A stretch of 64,000 nucleotides of DNA from Salegentibacter sp. 24 (GTDB lineage: Bacteria; Bacteroidota; Bacteroidia; Flavobacteriales; Flavobacteriaceae), in contig NZ_SNWE01000002.1 in assembly GCF_004362395.1 (NCBI RefSeq), positions 124,001-188,000 of the forward strand, given 5' to 3'. Under the pieces are notes generated by a model that was given only the letters and a program-made list of their open reading frames with translations, made no database searches and had not been told where the DNA came from. A program made the position numbers and the translations under genes. Positions 18,126-26,862 of this stretch are shown in pieces. Positions within the stretch are counted from its first letter, which is position 1. Every line of letters begins with the position of its first letter.

Positions 18126-19421
18126 ATGAATAAGAACTTTGTAGAAGAACTTACCTGGAGAGGCATGTTGCACGATGTAATGCCTGGCACTGAAGAACAT
18201 TTGAAAGAAGGTATGCGCGCCGCTTATGTTGGGATTGATCCTACTGCCGATTCCCTACACATTGGGCACCTGGTTAGTGTGATGATGCTTCGGCATTTTC
18301 AGCTTTGCGGTCACAAGCCATATGCTTTAATTGGTGGTGCTACAGGCATGATTGGTGACCCATCAGGGAAATCTGCAGAACGAAATTTACTTGATGAAAA
18401 AACCTTGCGTCATAACCAGCAGGCCATAAAAGATCAGCTGTCCAAGTTTTTAGAATTTGGAAATAAGCAGAAGAATGCCGCTGCTATGGTTAATAATTAC
18501 GATTGGATGAAGAATTTCAGTTTTCTTGAATTTATTCGTGATGTCGGGAAGCATATTACGGTGAATTATATGATGGCCAAAGATTCAGTTAAGAAACGCT
18601 TGTCTTCTGAAGCTGCTGAAGGAATGTCCTTTACGGAGTTTACTTATCAACTTGTTCAAGGTTATGATTTTCTGCATTTATTCAGAGAAAATGATTGTAC
18701 GTTGCAAATGGGGGGAAGCGACCAGTGGGGAAATATCACAACTGGTACAGAAATGATTCGTCGTATAGGAAATGGAAAAGGTTACGCTTTAACCTGCCCA
18801 TTAATTACGAAAGCTGATGGGACGAAATTTGGCAAAACCGAAGGCGGAAATGTTTGGTTAGATCCAAAGCGCACTTCGCCTTATAAATTTTACCAGTACT
18901 GGTTAAATACAAGTGATACTGATGCTGAAAAATATATAAAAATTTTTACTTTATTAAGTAAATCCGAAATAGAGAAAATTGTTGCAGAGCATAAAGAAGC
19001 GCCGCATTTGCGTGTACTTCAGAAAACTTTAGCAGAGGAAATAACGATTATGGTTCACTCTAAAGAAGATTATGATAACGTGGTAAAAGCTTCTGAGGTG
19101 CTCTTTGGAAAAAGTACCACTGCCGATCTAAAATCCTTAGATGAAGCTACTTTTTTAGACGTTTTTGAAGGTGTGCCGCAAGCTGAAGTTGCCAAAGTTG
19201 AGATAGAAAACGGATTGGATATGATCGCAGCTCTATCGGCAAAAACTGATTTTTTACAGTCTAACGGGGAAGCTAGGAGAGCGCTTAAAGAGAATTCAGT
19301 TTCTGTAAATAAAGAGAAAGTGAAGGAAGATTATATAATTACTTCTCAGGATCTTATCAATGATAAGTATATTATTATTAATAAAGGGAAAAAGAACACC
19401 TATATAATTAGAGTGATTTGA
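18126..19421 (+). CDS. tyrS: Tyrosyl-tRNA synthetase
   Basis: 431 residues, full length. The class I signature [14 protein letters not shown] is near residue 48, the tyrosine pocket is in [12 protein letters not shown] and GGSDQWGNI, and the second signature appears as KFGKTEGG. The C-terminal S4-like RNA-binding domain (about 360-431) ends [20 protein letters not shown]. It attaches tyrosine to tRNA-Tyr. A TATCTTTA -7-like box is at 18088-18095, close to the start. A hairpin lies 14 bp after the stop. Confidence 0.98.
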   Translation: MNKNFVEELTWRGMLHDVMPGTEEHLKEGMRAAYVGIDPTADSLHIGHLVSVMMLRHFQLCGHKPYALIGGATGMIGDPSGKSAERNLLDEKTLRHNQQAIKDQLSKFLEFGNKQKNAAAMVNNYDWMKNFSFLEFIRDVGKHITVNYMMAKDSVKKRLSSEAAEGMSFTEFTYQLVQGYDFLHLFRENDCTLQMGGSDQWGNITTGTEMIRRIGNGKGYALTCPLITKADGTKFGKTEGGNVWLDPKRTSPYKFYQYWLNTSDTDAEKYIKIFTLLSKSEIEKIVAEHKEAPHLRVLQKTLAEEITIMVHSKEDYDNVVKASEVLFGKSTTADLKSLDEATFLDVFEGVPQAEVAKVEIENGLDMIAALSAKTDFLQSNGEARRALKENSVSVNKEKVKEDYIITSQDLINDKYIIINKGKKNTYIIRVI

Positions 19422-19435
19422 GTTAATAAATTACA

Positions 19436-19466
19436 AAGCCCCATAAACAAAAGGTCTATGGGGCTT
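19436..19466 (+). terminator. Hairpin after tyrS, likely terminator
   Basis: AAGCCCCATA (19436-19445) pairs with TATGGGGCTT (19457-19466) across an 11-nt loop. The stem is strong but is not followed by a U-tract, so termination is likely but not certain; it could alternatively belong to the leader of the short reading frame that follows. Confidence 0.6.
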
Positions 19467-19488
19467 GCAACTAACTAACCAATCTAAT

Positions 19489-19572
19489 ATGAAAAAATTT
19501 CACTTAGCCTGTAAGAATCAATTCAATTTATTCAAATCTAATCTTACATTTAGTAAGTCGATAGAGCTTTAA
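19489..19572 (+). other. 27-codon reading frame after the tyrS hairpin, possible gene remnant
   Basis: ATG at 19489 starts MKKFHLACKNQFNLFK and ends at TAA 19570-19572. It is preceded by CTAACTAACCAAT, which resembles leaders I associate with flavobacterial genes for exported proteins, and the first residues look like the beginning of an export signal. No hydrophobic core follows. It may be the decayed start of a lost gene or chance; the remaining 80 bp to the LuxE-like gene shows nothing else. Confidence 0.2.
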
Positions 19573-19653
19573 AAAATTTACAGAATTTAGCATACTTTAA
19601 CTATAAAATTCTGATATTTAGCTTTTTATTAGATGGTGTTCAGTGGCTATAAG

Positions 19654-20631
19654 TCACAACATTAAAAGATTACATCCCCGAATATCACTATTATCGAATC
19701 TTCCAAGAATTTCCGTGTTGTCGTCCTTAACTTTTCTGCCTAAATCTTGAGTAGCAATGAATGAACAAGAGTTAAAATTAGCCAGGTCTATTACATTTAA
19801 TCCGCCAGTCTTATTCTTAGGGAAGTAACTCAAAGGATCTTCGGGATCTCGAATAAGGATTTTCATCCATGGAGGTGTTTCAAAAATGCCATCCCCTATA
19901 GAATATGCTTGAGAAAGAAGTTCTGTCATTCCGTATTCGCTATTGACTTCCTGCAGACCAAAACCTTTAGCCAGAATTTGGTGTAATTCTTCCCTTATCA
20001 TTTCTTTCCGTCTACCTTTCATTCCACCTGTTTCCATCACGATGGTATTTTTTAAATCAAAATGGTAAGTTTCAACTAGATCAAGTAAAGCAAAAGAAAC
20101 GCCAAGTAAAAGGATTTTTTTTCCGGCTTGATCTAGTTCTTTAAGTTGTTTTTGGAGTTTATCAAGATTATCTAAGTAAAATCCACTTTCGCGGTATTTA
20201 CTACGTTTAATTAAATTATCAGCCATATAAATGAGCGATGAGCCTTTACGTTCCAGATATGATGGTAGAAGTGCTAAAATAACCAAATCTTCAGGCTCAC
20301 CGTAGAATAATCGAAAGGCTCTTAAGAAACTTTCCTCATAAACTTTTAGATCGGTTACATAGTGTTTACTGGGAGTATCGCTTGTAGTTCCGCTGCTGGT
20401 GAAAATAATTTCTTCTGAATTTTCCCCGGAGATTACTTTTTCTTTTTTAAAAAATTCAATGGGCAAGAAAGGAATTTCCTCAATGCTTGTAACGTTTTTA
20501 GGGTTTCGCTTTAAGAGCTCACAAAATTTTCTGTATACTTTGTTATACTGAAATTGATATGAAAATACTTCGAGCGTTATTTTAATAAAATCTTTTCGAT
20601 TAGAAATATTAAAAACTCTTTCAGATAACAT
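19654..20631 (-). CDS. LuxE/PaaK-like acyl-activating ligase
   Basis: 325 residues of the LuxE acyl-protein synthetase family, which adenylates carboxylic acids. Visible: IPFLPIEFFKKEKV, the phosphate-binding loop EIIFTSSGTTSDTPSKH near residue 80, METGGMKGRRKEM, and EYGMTELLSQAYS corresponding to the adenylate-binding YGMTE motif. The C-terminal lid ends DNSDIRGCNLL. No luciferase-type partner genes are nearby, so the substrate is unknown; flavobacterial homologues usually stand beside unrelated genes. It is 63 bp upstream of nothing on its own strand but lies downstream of no gene, hence probably monocistronic. Confidence 0.85.
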   Translation of the reverse strand: MLSERVFNISNRKDFIKITLEVFSYQFQYNKVYRKFCELLKRNPKNVTSIEEIPFLPIEFFKKEKVISGENSEEIIFTSSGTTSDTPSKHYVTDLKVYEESFLRAFRLFYGEPEDLVILALLPSYLERKGSSLIYMADNLIKRSKYRESGFYLDNLDKLQKQLKELDQAGKKILLLGVSFALLDLVETYHFDLKNTIVMETGGMKGRRKEMIREELHQILAKGFGLQEVNSEYGMTELLSQAYSIGDGIFETPPWMKILIRDPEDPLSYFPKNKTGGLNVIDLANFNSCSFIATQDLGRKVKDDNTEILGRFDNSDIRGCNLLML

Positions 20632-20694
20632 TCCTGAGGATTAATTTTTGAAAAGTGAAGTTAAGAAATACCGGAAAGACCTAAGAAAAGAATT

Positions 20695-21039
20695 TTACCT
20701 GACTACCAGTTTTCTGGTAGCAGTGGCTCTTTCCTCTTTAATTTTTAAAATATAAATTCCCGGGCTAAGGTTAGAAACATCCAGCTCCTTTCCTCTTATT
20801 TTAGTGCGGTGCACAGGTTTACCTAAAACATTATAGATTAGGATATCCTTTTCTTTATTTTGAGAAGTACTGATATAAACTTTGCCATTGGTAACCGGGT
20901 TGGGATATATAGACAGACCCTCTATAGGAATTTCTGTCCTATTCCCAGAACTGGTTTTCTCCTGAGCATTCGCTGCGTTTGGAGCGGTGAATGAGAGGAA
21001 AACAGCCAATATGAAAGTATAGAAGTAGTATTGCTTCAT
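20695..21039 (-). CDS. Mini-protein consisting of signal peptide and T9SS type A sorting domain
   Basis: 114 residues: a signal peptide (about 1-25, ending NAANAQ), a short linker, and then directly a type A C-terminal sorting domain (GLSIYPNPVTNGKVYI ... DILIYNVLGKPVHR ... LDVSNLSPGIYILKI, ending RKLVVR). Such domains direct proteins across the outer membrane through the type IX secretion system, where they are normally cleaved. Here there is no cargo domain. It may be a genuine small secreted protein or a decoy. The LuxE-like gene lies 63 bp downstream on the same strand. Confidence 0.85.
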   Translation of the reverse strand: MKQYYFYTFILAVFLSFTAPNAANAQEKTSSGNRTEIPIEGLSIYPNPVTNGKVYISTSQNKEKDILIYNVLGKPVHRTKIRGKELDVSNLSPGIYILKIKEERATATRKLVVR

Positions 21040-21127
21040 TCTTTATTATAGAGGTTTTTACAAACTTACAATAAAAATTCAAAAATCTTGCCAGATTTAT
21101 TGTGTAATAAATATTAATTTTTTATTA

Positions 21128-21157
21128 AAAAAGGCTGCCCATTTGGACAGCCTTTTT
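21128..21157 (-). terminator. Terminator of the duplicated-domain lipoprotein gene
   Basis: AAAAAGGCTGCCC / GGACAGCCTTTTT with an ATTT loop and one internal mismatch. It follows the lipoprotein stop (21196) on the minus strand and has T-runs on both sides, so it may also act toward the plus strand. Confidence 0.85.
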
Positions 21158-21195
21158 CTTGGCTAAAAAATTATATAACAATAAAGTATATTCAA

Positions 21196-23166
21196 TTACT
21201 CTACCCAGTCAAACACAGCTATATCGACACTGGCGTCAGCGTCGTAGATTGCATCTAATGTTGCAATTTCCCCTTCGATTTCAATTGCTGAAAGATCAGT
21301 TCTTCCATCTTCGGTTATATCAATTGCAGTGTCGTATCCGGAAAGTGAAAGACCAGTTATAATAGCACCAGATTGTGCCTTAAATTGTAAAGCAAGGCCG
21401 CCTGTTTCAGATACTGCGGTAAAATTCTCAATTATTGGAAAACCATTAACACCATCTGCTTCAAGTGCGGTAGAAAAGTTTTCTATGCTATGGTAAACGT
21501 AGGTATTGGTTATTTTACCATTCCAGGCTTCTGTCCAGTCTACAGCATCATCTTCATTGTTTTCTAAATAAAGATTACTGGCAGACACTGATCCTCCAAA
21601 AAATTCAACACCATCATCCAATCCATTAAGAATAGCGATATTTTCAATACTTGTTCCGGAACCAACTGCGTATAGTGATAGACCATTGTACTGAGACTCT
21701 GAATTAATTTGTGCCCCTGCATCAGAAAGTATGAGATAGTTGATAGAACCAGAATTGTCCTCTGGGTTATCACCTCCATAAATGATACCGCCAACTTCTG
21801 CCGTGGCATCAACTCCCGCTGTGGTTTCAGCATTCCCGGCAATTACAAGCCCACCCCAGCTTCCAGCTTCTCCTGTAGTAGAAGACATTACTACTGGGTT
21901 ATCTTCAGTTCCCTGAATATCTATCATTGCTCCTTTTTGAACTACCATGTAAATACTGCTCCCTGCCTCATTATCATCACTTCTTGCGGTAATTTTAGTT
22001 CCTGCTGGAATTGTTAGTTTCGCGCCATCTTCTATAGAAACTATACCATTAATGACATATTCTGAATTTGCATCTAAAGTATAATCTTCATCAATAGTAC
22101 CAGGAAGTACAGATAAACTTCCGCGATTATCTACCCAATCAAATATTGAAGCTTCTACAGTTGGTGTGGCAGTATACTCCATATCCAATTCAGCAGTAGC
22201 ACCATTTATTTTTATTGCTGAAAGGTCTGTTCTTGTTTCTTCGGCTATATCTAAAGCAGTATCGTATCCAGAAAGTGAAAGTCCAGTAATAGTTGCTCCT
22301 GATTGTGCTTTAAACTGTAAGGCAAGACCTCCAGTAGAAGAAACAGCAGTAAAATTCTCTATAGTTGGATTTCCGTCAACACCATCGGCTTCTATTGCAG
22401 TAGAAAAGTTCTCAATGCTGTGTAATACGTATGAATTGCTAGCTTTCCCGTTCCAGGCCTCGGTCCAGTCGATAGCATCATCTTCATTATTCTCTAAGTA
22501 AAGATTATTAGCTGATACCGAACCTCCAAAGAATTCAACCCCATCATCGGAACCATTTAAGATTGCAATGTTTTCTATGGTTGTTCCTGAACCAACGGCA
22601 TAAAGTGAAAGTCCGTTGTATTGTGATTCTGAATTTATTTGCGCTCCAGCATCAGTAATTACAAGATATTCTATAGAACCTGAATTGTCTGCAGGGTCGC
22701 TTCCGCCATAAATGATACCTCCAACTTCTGCCGTTGCATCAACACCAGCTGTAGTTTCTGCATTACCGGCAATAACAAGTCCACCCCAGCTTCCTCGCTC
22801 GCCGTTAGAAGACCTCATAATTACAGGAGCTGAAGATGTACCCTGGATATCTATCATAGCTCCTTTTTGAACAACGATATAAACACCTGTAGCATCTTCA
22901 TCAGTATCTGCAACAATTTCAGTACCGGCAGGAATTGTTAATGTAGCGCCTGTTTCAACAGAATAAACACCTGTAAGATTATAAGTTTCACTAGCATCTA
23001 GCGTTCGATCTTCTTCCAAACTGCCATTTAGTTCGGTTCCTTCTCCTACTGGAGTTGGATCGTCGTCATCCAGTCTTTCAAAATCGTCATCGGAGCTACA
23101 GCCCATGATGGTAAGCCCTAGAAAAAGGCTGAATGCTGATAGAAATCTTCTTTTAAAGTTTTTCAT
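21196..23166 (-). CDS. Surface lipoprotein with two tandem copies of a beta-helix-like domain
   Basis: 656 residues. A lipoprotein signal ends at Cys23 (LTIMGC) and is followed by an acidic SSDDD/DDDD linker. Two similar units follow, about residues 44-352 and 353-656. Each runs: EDRTL/EDYTLDA..., AKLTIPAGTKI-type segment, VVQKGAMIDIQGT, GSWGGLVIAGNAETTAGVDA, an asparagine/serine-rich stretch, IENIAILNG, GVEFFGGSVSA, ENNEDDAxDWTEAWNGK, GLALQFKAQSG and ITGLSLSGYDTA. The short repeated strands suggest a right-handed beta-helix. I recall single-copy relatives of roughly 330-430 residues, so this gene has an internal duplication. It lies 41 bp after a TonB-dependent receptor gene and is likely its surface partner; substrate unknown. 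Confidence 0.85.
   Translation of the reverse strand: MKNFKRRFLSAFSLFLGLTIMGCSSDDDFERLDDDDPTPVGEGTELNGSLEEDRTLDASETYNLTGVYSVETGATLTIPAGTEIVADTDEDATGVYIVVQKGAMIDIQGTSSAPVIMRSSNGERGSWGGLVIAGNAETTAGVDATAEVGGIIYGGSDPADNSGSIEYLVITDAGAQINSESQYNGLSLYAVGSGTTIENIAILNGSDDGVEFFGGSVSANNLYLENNEDDAIDWTEAWNGKASNSYVLHSIENFSTAIEADGVDGNPTIENFTAVSSTGGLALQFKAQSGATITGLSLSGYDTALDIAEETRTDLSAIKINGATAELDMEYTATPTVEASIFDWVDNRGSLSVLPGTIDEDYTLDANSEYVINGIVSIEDGAKLTIPAGTKITARSDDNEAGSSIYMVVQKGAMIDIQGTEDNPVVMSSTTGEAGSWGGLVIAGNAETTAGVDATAEVGGIIYGGDNPEDNSGSINYLILSDAGAQINSESQYNGLSLYAVGSGTSIENIAILNGLDDGVEFFGGSVSASNLYLENNEDDAVDWTEAWNGKITNTYVYHSIENFSTALEADGVNGFPIIENFTAVSETGGLALQFKAQSGAIITGLSLSGYDTAIDITEDGRTDLSAIEIEGEIATLDAIYDADASVDIAVFDWVE
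21205..23040 (-). repeat. Tandem duplication inside the lipoprotein gene (two units of about 920 bp)
   Basis: The segment about 22120-23040 (first unit) is copied by 21205-22120 (second unit). Long stretches match at protein level, for example the segment from GSWGGLVIAGNAETTAGVDA through the glycine-rich region and the NSESQYNGLSLYAVGSGT segment. Synonymous positions differ widely, so the duplication is not recent. Confidence 0.85.
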
Positions 23167-23207
23167 AATCTAAGTTTTAATAAAATTGAATGGTTAAATA
23201 TTTATGG

Positions 23208-26003
23208 TTAAAATGAATAGTTGACTCCAAGGCTAAAAATTGCACCTCTAGTGTAAGACCTTACCGTTTGTGTAGTTTCTATACCTGTAGAACTAGGCCT
23301 AATATCCTGTACTCTCTCTATTTCGGGGTTTAAAAGGTTTTCACCCTGAAATTGAAGATCCCAGTGATCTCCAAAGCTTTTGCTTACTACAAGGTCTAAG
23401 GTTACAAAGCCTTTTTCTATAATTTCATCGTTGTAAAAAACATTTTCCTGCGTTTGCGCCTCTGGTGCGCCTAATGCATATATTTTGTCCGAAGCATAAT
23501 TTCCTACTAAAGAAGCCCTAAATGGATCTTCTGATTCTGTAGAAAAATTTAAGGAACTGTTGAAGATCCAATCTGATGCTCCCTGTAAACCTATTTCGCT
23601 TTTATTATTGTATCTAAAGGTTCTTATAAAAGTACCATCTTCATATACATCTTTAAGTCCTTGTTTATGCCACATTCTAGTTGCATTAAAAGCAAGTTCC
23701 AGATCTAAACCTTCAGGACTTTCATTATCAATTACATTTAATCTTGTTTCAAGTTCTAAGCCATAGATATTTGCTTCTTCTCCTGCATTGAAATAAGAAA
23801 ATACACCTGCAGAACCCCTATCCTGAACTTTGTTAATAGGATCTTTAATATTTTTATAGAATCCCGTTAAGGAAACAAGTTGACCTGAAGTTGGGAAAAA
23901 TTCATATTTCAAATCGAAATTTAAGTTATTGGAAGCTTCTAAATCTGGATTTCCTCTGGTTACCTGTCCAGTTTGTGAAACATACTCAAATGGAGCAATT
24001 TCCTTAAATTCTGGCAGAGTGATAGTTCGGCTTGCTGAAAACCTAATATTGGAGTTGTCACCAGGAGAGTATTTTACATTTAATGCCGGGTAAATATTGC
24101 TATAAGATTTATTGGAAAACTGTGGGCGGTTTGCCGGGTAATTGTTCACCCTGAAATCTACATTGATCTCATCTTCCTGAAACCTTGCTCCAAGATTAAC
24201 ATTCCAGTTATCCTGTCCGTAATTAAAATTTACAAACCCACCATAAGATTGTAATTCACCCTGATAAAAATCTGGGGTAAGCTCATTAATTTCAAGGTTT
24301 TCACTTCTAAAATTATCTATGGTAAAAATAGTGGACAGATTGTCTAATGAGTTGGGGTTAAAAGTGTTGGTGGGTCTTTCTATAACTCCAAAAAAACGAG
24401 AAACAAAATCTCTTTGTTTATTTCGGAAACTTCCTCCGAAATCTACAAAAACCATCTTGCTGTCTTCTTCTATTGTATTAGAAAAAGTAATCCTGTCCTC
24501 TATATAAGCATTAATTTCATGGTCCTCAATTTTTTGCGATGATTTTCTTTGTTGATAACCTCCTGTTCTTCCTAATTGAATAAACTCTTCACCATCAAAA
24601 TTCACCTCGTTTCTAATACGATTTGGTTCATCTGCATTAACAAGGTTGTAGCCTACGCCCCAATTCAACTCATTATTACTGAAAAAATTATGTGTACCGT
24701 GCAATTGATTTATCCATATTCTGGTTTGGGTGATATTTTGATCACGTACAAACTGGTTAAGTCCCTCTGCTGGGTTGGTTTCTTCGAAAACAACGCCCTC
24801 ACCGTTTCTACCACTTTCATATACTTCATCGGTAAGTTTGTTTATAAAAAGGCTAGTGGCTTTTAGTTCGTGATTATCATTAAATTCGTACAGTATATCT
24901 AATAAACCGGTGGTATTGTCCGTCTTCGTGTAGCTCTCTACATCTGTGAAATAATCGTAACGGTTATTGTTTCTATATTCGGTAAATATTCCTGCACGGT
25001 ATTCAAATTCGTTAGAGTGTGATGCTGTTAAAAGCATTTTTAGCTTATCGCCAAATTTCTTTCCAGCAGTTAATGCATATCTTCTATTAATAGGAAATTC
25101 TGCTGTTTGGGGGTCCCATGATTGATTATAAAGGGTGTATTCAATTGGGATATTTTGCTGATGGAAACCAACATAAACATTCTCTTGATTAGGACTTACT
25201 TTAAAATTTCCAAACTGTCCTGCGGCATTTGTATTTACACCAACTTTAATTCCCAGGTCAAGTTCTTCACTTCCTACCAATTCCCGGGATTCAATATTTA
25301 TATTTCCAGAAGCCTGGTCTGCAGAATAAGAAGGTGAATATGTTTTAGTTATTCCTACACTTTTAATAACGCGCGTTGAGAAGAGACTTAGATCAATATT
25401 TTTACGATCCACATCGTCAGATGGAATTGGTAAACCGTTTAAGGTAGTGTATAGGTAACGATCGCCCAAACCTCTTACAAAAATATCTCCAGAAGCTTCA
25501 CTACTGGTAACTCCTGCTATTTTGGTAGTCGCTGTACCGGCATTAGAAACCCCAATTTTGGCTAATTCCTGAGCACCAATACTTTCCTTAATTTGAATAG
25601 CGCTTTTCTGTTCCAGAAGTAAGGCAACTTCAGAATCCTGCCTGGAAACAGTAGAGATAATGACCTCATCAAGAGAAGCAGCGCTTGCTCCAATTCCGGT
25701 GTTTACTTCGGTTACTTTACCAGCAACAACTTCTACATTTGGAACCTGCAAAGTTTCGTAACCTACAAAGCTAAATTCAACGGTATAGGTGCCAGGCTCA
25801 ATATTTTTCAAGGAATATAATCCGTCAAAATCTGTAGTTGTTCCCTTATTTATTTCCTTTATAATTACATTAGCAAAAGGAAGAGGCTGGCCCTCTACTT
25901 CATTGTCAGATAATTTTCCGGCAATTGTACCGGTTGTTTCTTCTTGTGATTGCATAACCATACTTAAAAAAAGCAGGGTAAGGATAGATAGATAATTCTT
26001 CAT
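23208..26003 (-). CDS. TonB-dependent outer-membrane receptor
   Basis: 931 residues. A signal peptide (about 1-19) precedes a carboxypeptidase-regulatory-like domain (about 24-105, TGTIAGKLSDNEVEGQPLPF ... YSLKNIEPGTYTVEFSFVGY), a plug domain (about 125-260, IKESIGAQELAKIGVSNAGT, FVRGLGDRYLYTTLNGLPIP) and a 22-strand barrel ending in the aromatic terminus GVNYSF. It imports an unknown ligand with TonB energy. The surface lipoprotein gene follows in the same transcript, and a PhoB/PhoR-like pair is divergent upstream, which suggests, but does not prove, control by that system and a phosphate-related or stress-related ligand. Confidence 0.93.
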   Translation of the reverse strand: MKNYLSILTLLFLSMVMQSQEETTGTIAGKLSDNEVEGQPLPFANVIIKEINKGTTTDFDGLYSLKNIEPGTYTVEFSFVGYETLQVPNVEVVAGKVTEVNTGIGASAASLDEVIISTVSRQDSEVALLLEQKSAIQIKESIGAQELAKIGVSNAGTATTKIAGVTSSEASGDIFVRGLGDRYLYTTLNGLPIPSDDVDRKNIDLSLFSTRVIKSVGITKTYSPSYSADQASGNINIESRELVGSEELDLGIKVGVNTNAAGQFGNFKVSPNQENVYVGFHQQNIPIEYTLYNQSWDPQTAEFPINRRYALTAGKKFGDKLKMLLTASHSNEFEYRAGIFTEYRNNNRYDYFTDVESYTKTDNTTGLLDILYEFNDNHELKATSLFINKLTDEVYESGRNGEGVVFEETNPAEGLNQFVRDQNITQTRIWINQLHGTHNFFSNNELNWGVGYNLVNADEPNRIRNEVNFDGEEFIQLGRTGGYQQRKSSQKIEDHEINAYIEDRITFSNTIEEDSKMVFVDFGGSFRNKQRDFVSRFFGVIERPTNTFNPNSLDNLSTIFTIDNFRSENLEINELTPDFYQGELQSYGGFVNFNYGQDNWNVNLGARFQEDEINVDFRVNNYPANRPQFSNKSYSNIYPALNVKYSPGDNSNIRFSASRTITLPEFKEIAPFEYVSQTGQVTRGNPDLEASNNLNFDLKYEFFPTSGQLVSLTGFYKNIKDPINKVQDRGSAGVFSYFNAGEEANIYGLELETRLNVIDNESPEGLDLELAFNATRMWHKQGLKDVYEDGTFIRTFRYNNKSEIGLQGASDWIFNSSLNFSTESEDPFRASLVGNYASDKIYALGAPEAQTQENVFYNDEIIEKGFVTLDLVVSKSFGDHWDLQFQGENLLNPEIERVQDIRPSSTGIETTQTVRSYTRGAIFSLGVNYSF

Positions 26004-26097
26004 TTCTGTGTTTAGTTCTCTGGCGCAAATTAACGGCAGTATTGTAAAGCCTTTGTTAAGTACAAATTATGTGTTTATGATTATAATGTTAGCTTAA

Positions 26098-26143
26098 GGT
26101 TACCAAAGATGTAGAGGTTACTAAAGTTCAAATTTATGGTTAC
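26098..26143. promoter_or_regulatory. Three direct GGTTAC repeats in the receptor/response-regulator intergenic region
   Basis: GGTTAC occurs at 26098-26103, 26116-26121 and 26138-26143, spaced 18 and 22 bp start to start and each followed by an A/T-rich triplet. The spacing is close to two helical turns, as expected for tandem binding of a PhoB/OmpR-type dimer. They lie just upstream of the response regulator gene (ATG 26179). Confidence 0.5.
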
Positions 26144-26178
26144 TTTTACCTCGTATTTACCAATTCAACTTAACCAAA

Positions 26179-26862
26179 ATGAAAAAAAAGGACATTAAAA
26201 TCTTACTGGTAGACGATGAGCCAGATATCCTGGAAATTGTTGGGTATAACCTTTCGGCAGAAGGATACCAGGTAATTACTGCCGATAATGGTGCCGACGC
26301 TGTGAAAATTGCTAAGAAGAAAAAGCCACAGTTGATTATTCTAGATGTTATGATGCCAGAAATGGATGGGATTGAAGCTTGTGCACAAATAAGAAAACTC
26401 CCGGAACTGGAAGAAACAATTATAACTTTTCTTACTGCACGTGGTGAAGATTATTCACAAATGGCTGGTTTTGATGCTGGTGCCGACGATTATATTACCA
26501 AACCTATAAAACCCAAAGTCTTAGTAAGTAAAGTAAAAGCTCTTCTTAGAAGGTTTAAAGATGATACCGCTTCCTCGAATATTGTAAAAATAAAAGATCT
26601 AATTATCAATAGGGATGAATATAAGATAATCAAGGATGGAGAAGAAATTATCTTGCCCAGAAAGGAATTCGAATTACTTTCTTTATTAGCCTCAAAACCT
26701 GGAAAAGTTTTTAAGAGAGAAGATATCTTAGATAATGTCTGGGGTGCAGAAGTAATAGTAGGTGGGCGAACTATAGATGTTCATATCAGGAAACTTCGAG
26801 AGAAAATTGGGGACGAATGTTTTAAAACTGTTAAAGGAGTAGGCTACAAGTTTGTTGTTTAA
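26179..26862 (+). CDS. OmpR/PhoB-type response regulator
   Basis: 227 residues. The receiver domain (about 6-120) has the acidic pair VDDEPD, the phosphoacceptor Asp56 in LIILDVMMPEMDG, and the conserved Thr/Lys region FLTARGED and DDYITKPI. The winged-helix DNA-binding domain (about 135-227) has LPRKEFELLSLLASKPGKVF and the recognition segment GGRTIDVHIRKLREKIG. Its sequence is of the PhoB kind. The stop overlaps the kinase start by one base, so the pair is coupled. The divergent TonB receptor and lipoprotein are likely targets through the GGTTAC repeats. Confidence 0.95.
   Translation: MKKKDIKILLVDDEPDILEIVGYNLSAEGYQVITADNGADAVKIAKKKKPQLIILDVMMPEMDGIEACAQIRKLPELEETIITFLTARGEDYSQMAGFDAGADDYITKPIKPKVLVSKVKALLRRFKDDTASSNIVKIKDLIINRDEYKIIKDGEEIILPRKEFELLSLLASKPGKVFKREDILDNVWGAEVIVGGRTIDVHIRKLREKIGDECFKTVKGVGYKFVV

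Noticed and set aside
21196-23166. CRISPR-like or recent DNA repeat array
   Set aside because: The repetition is two protein-coding units of about 920 bp with heavy synonymous divergence, not short regularly spaced repeats.
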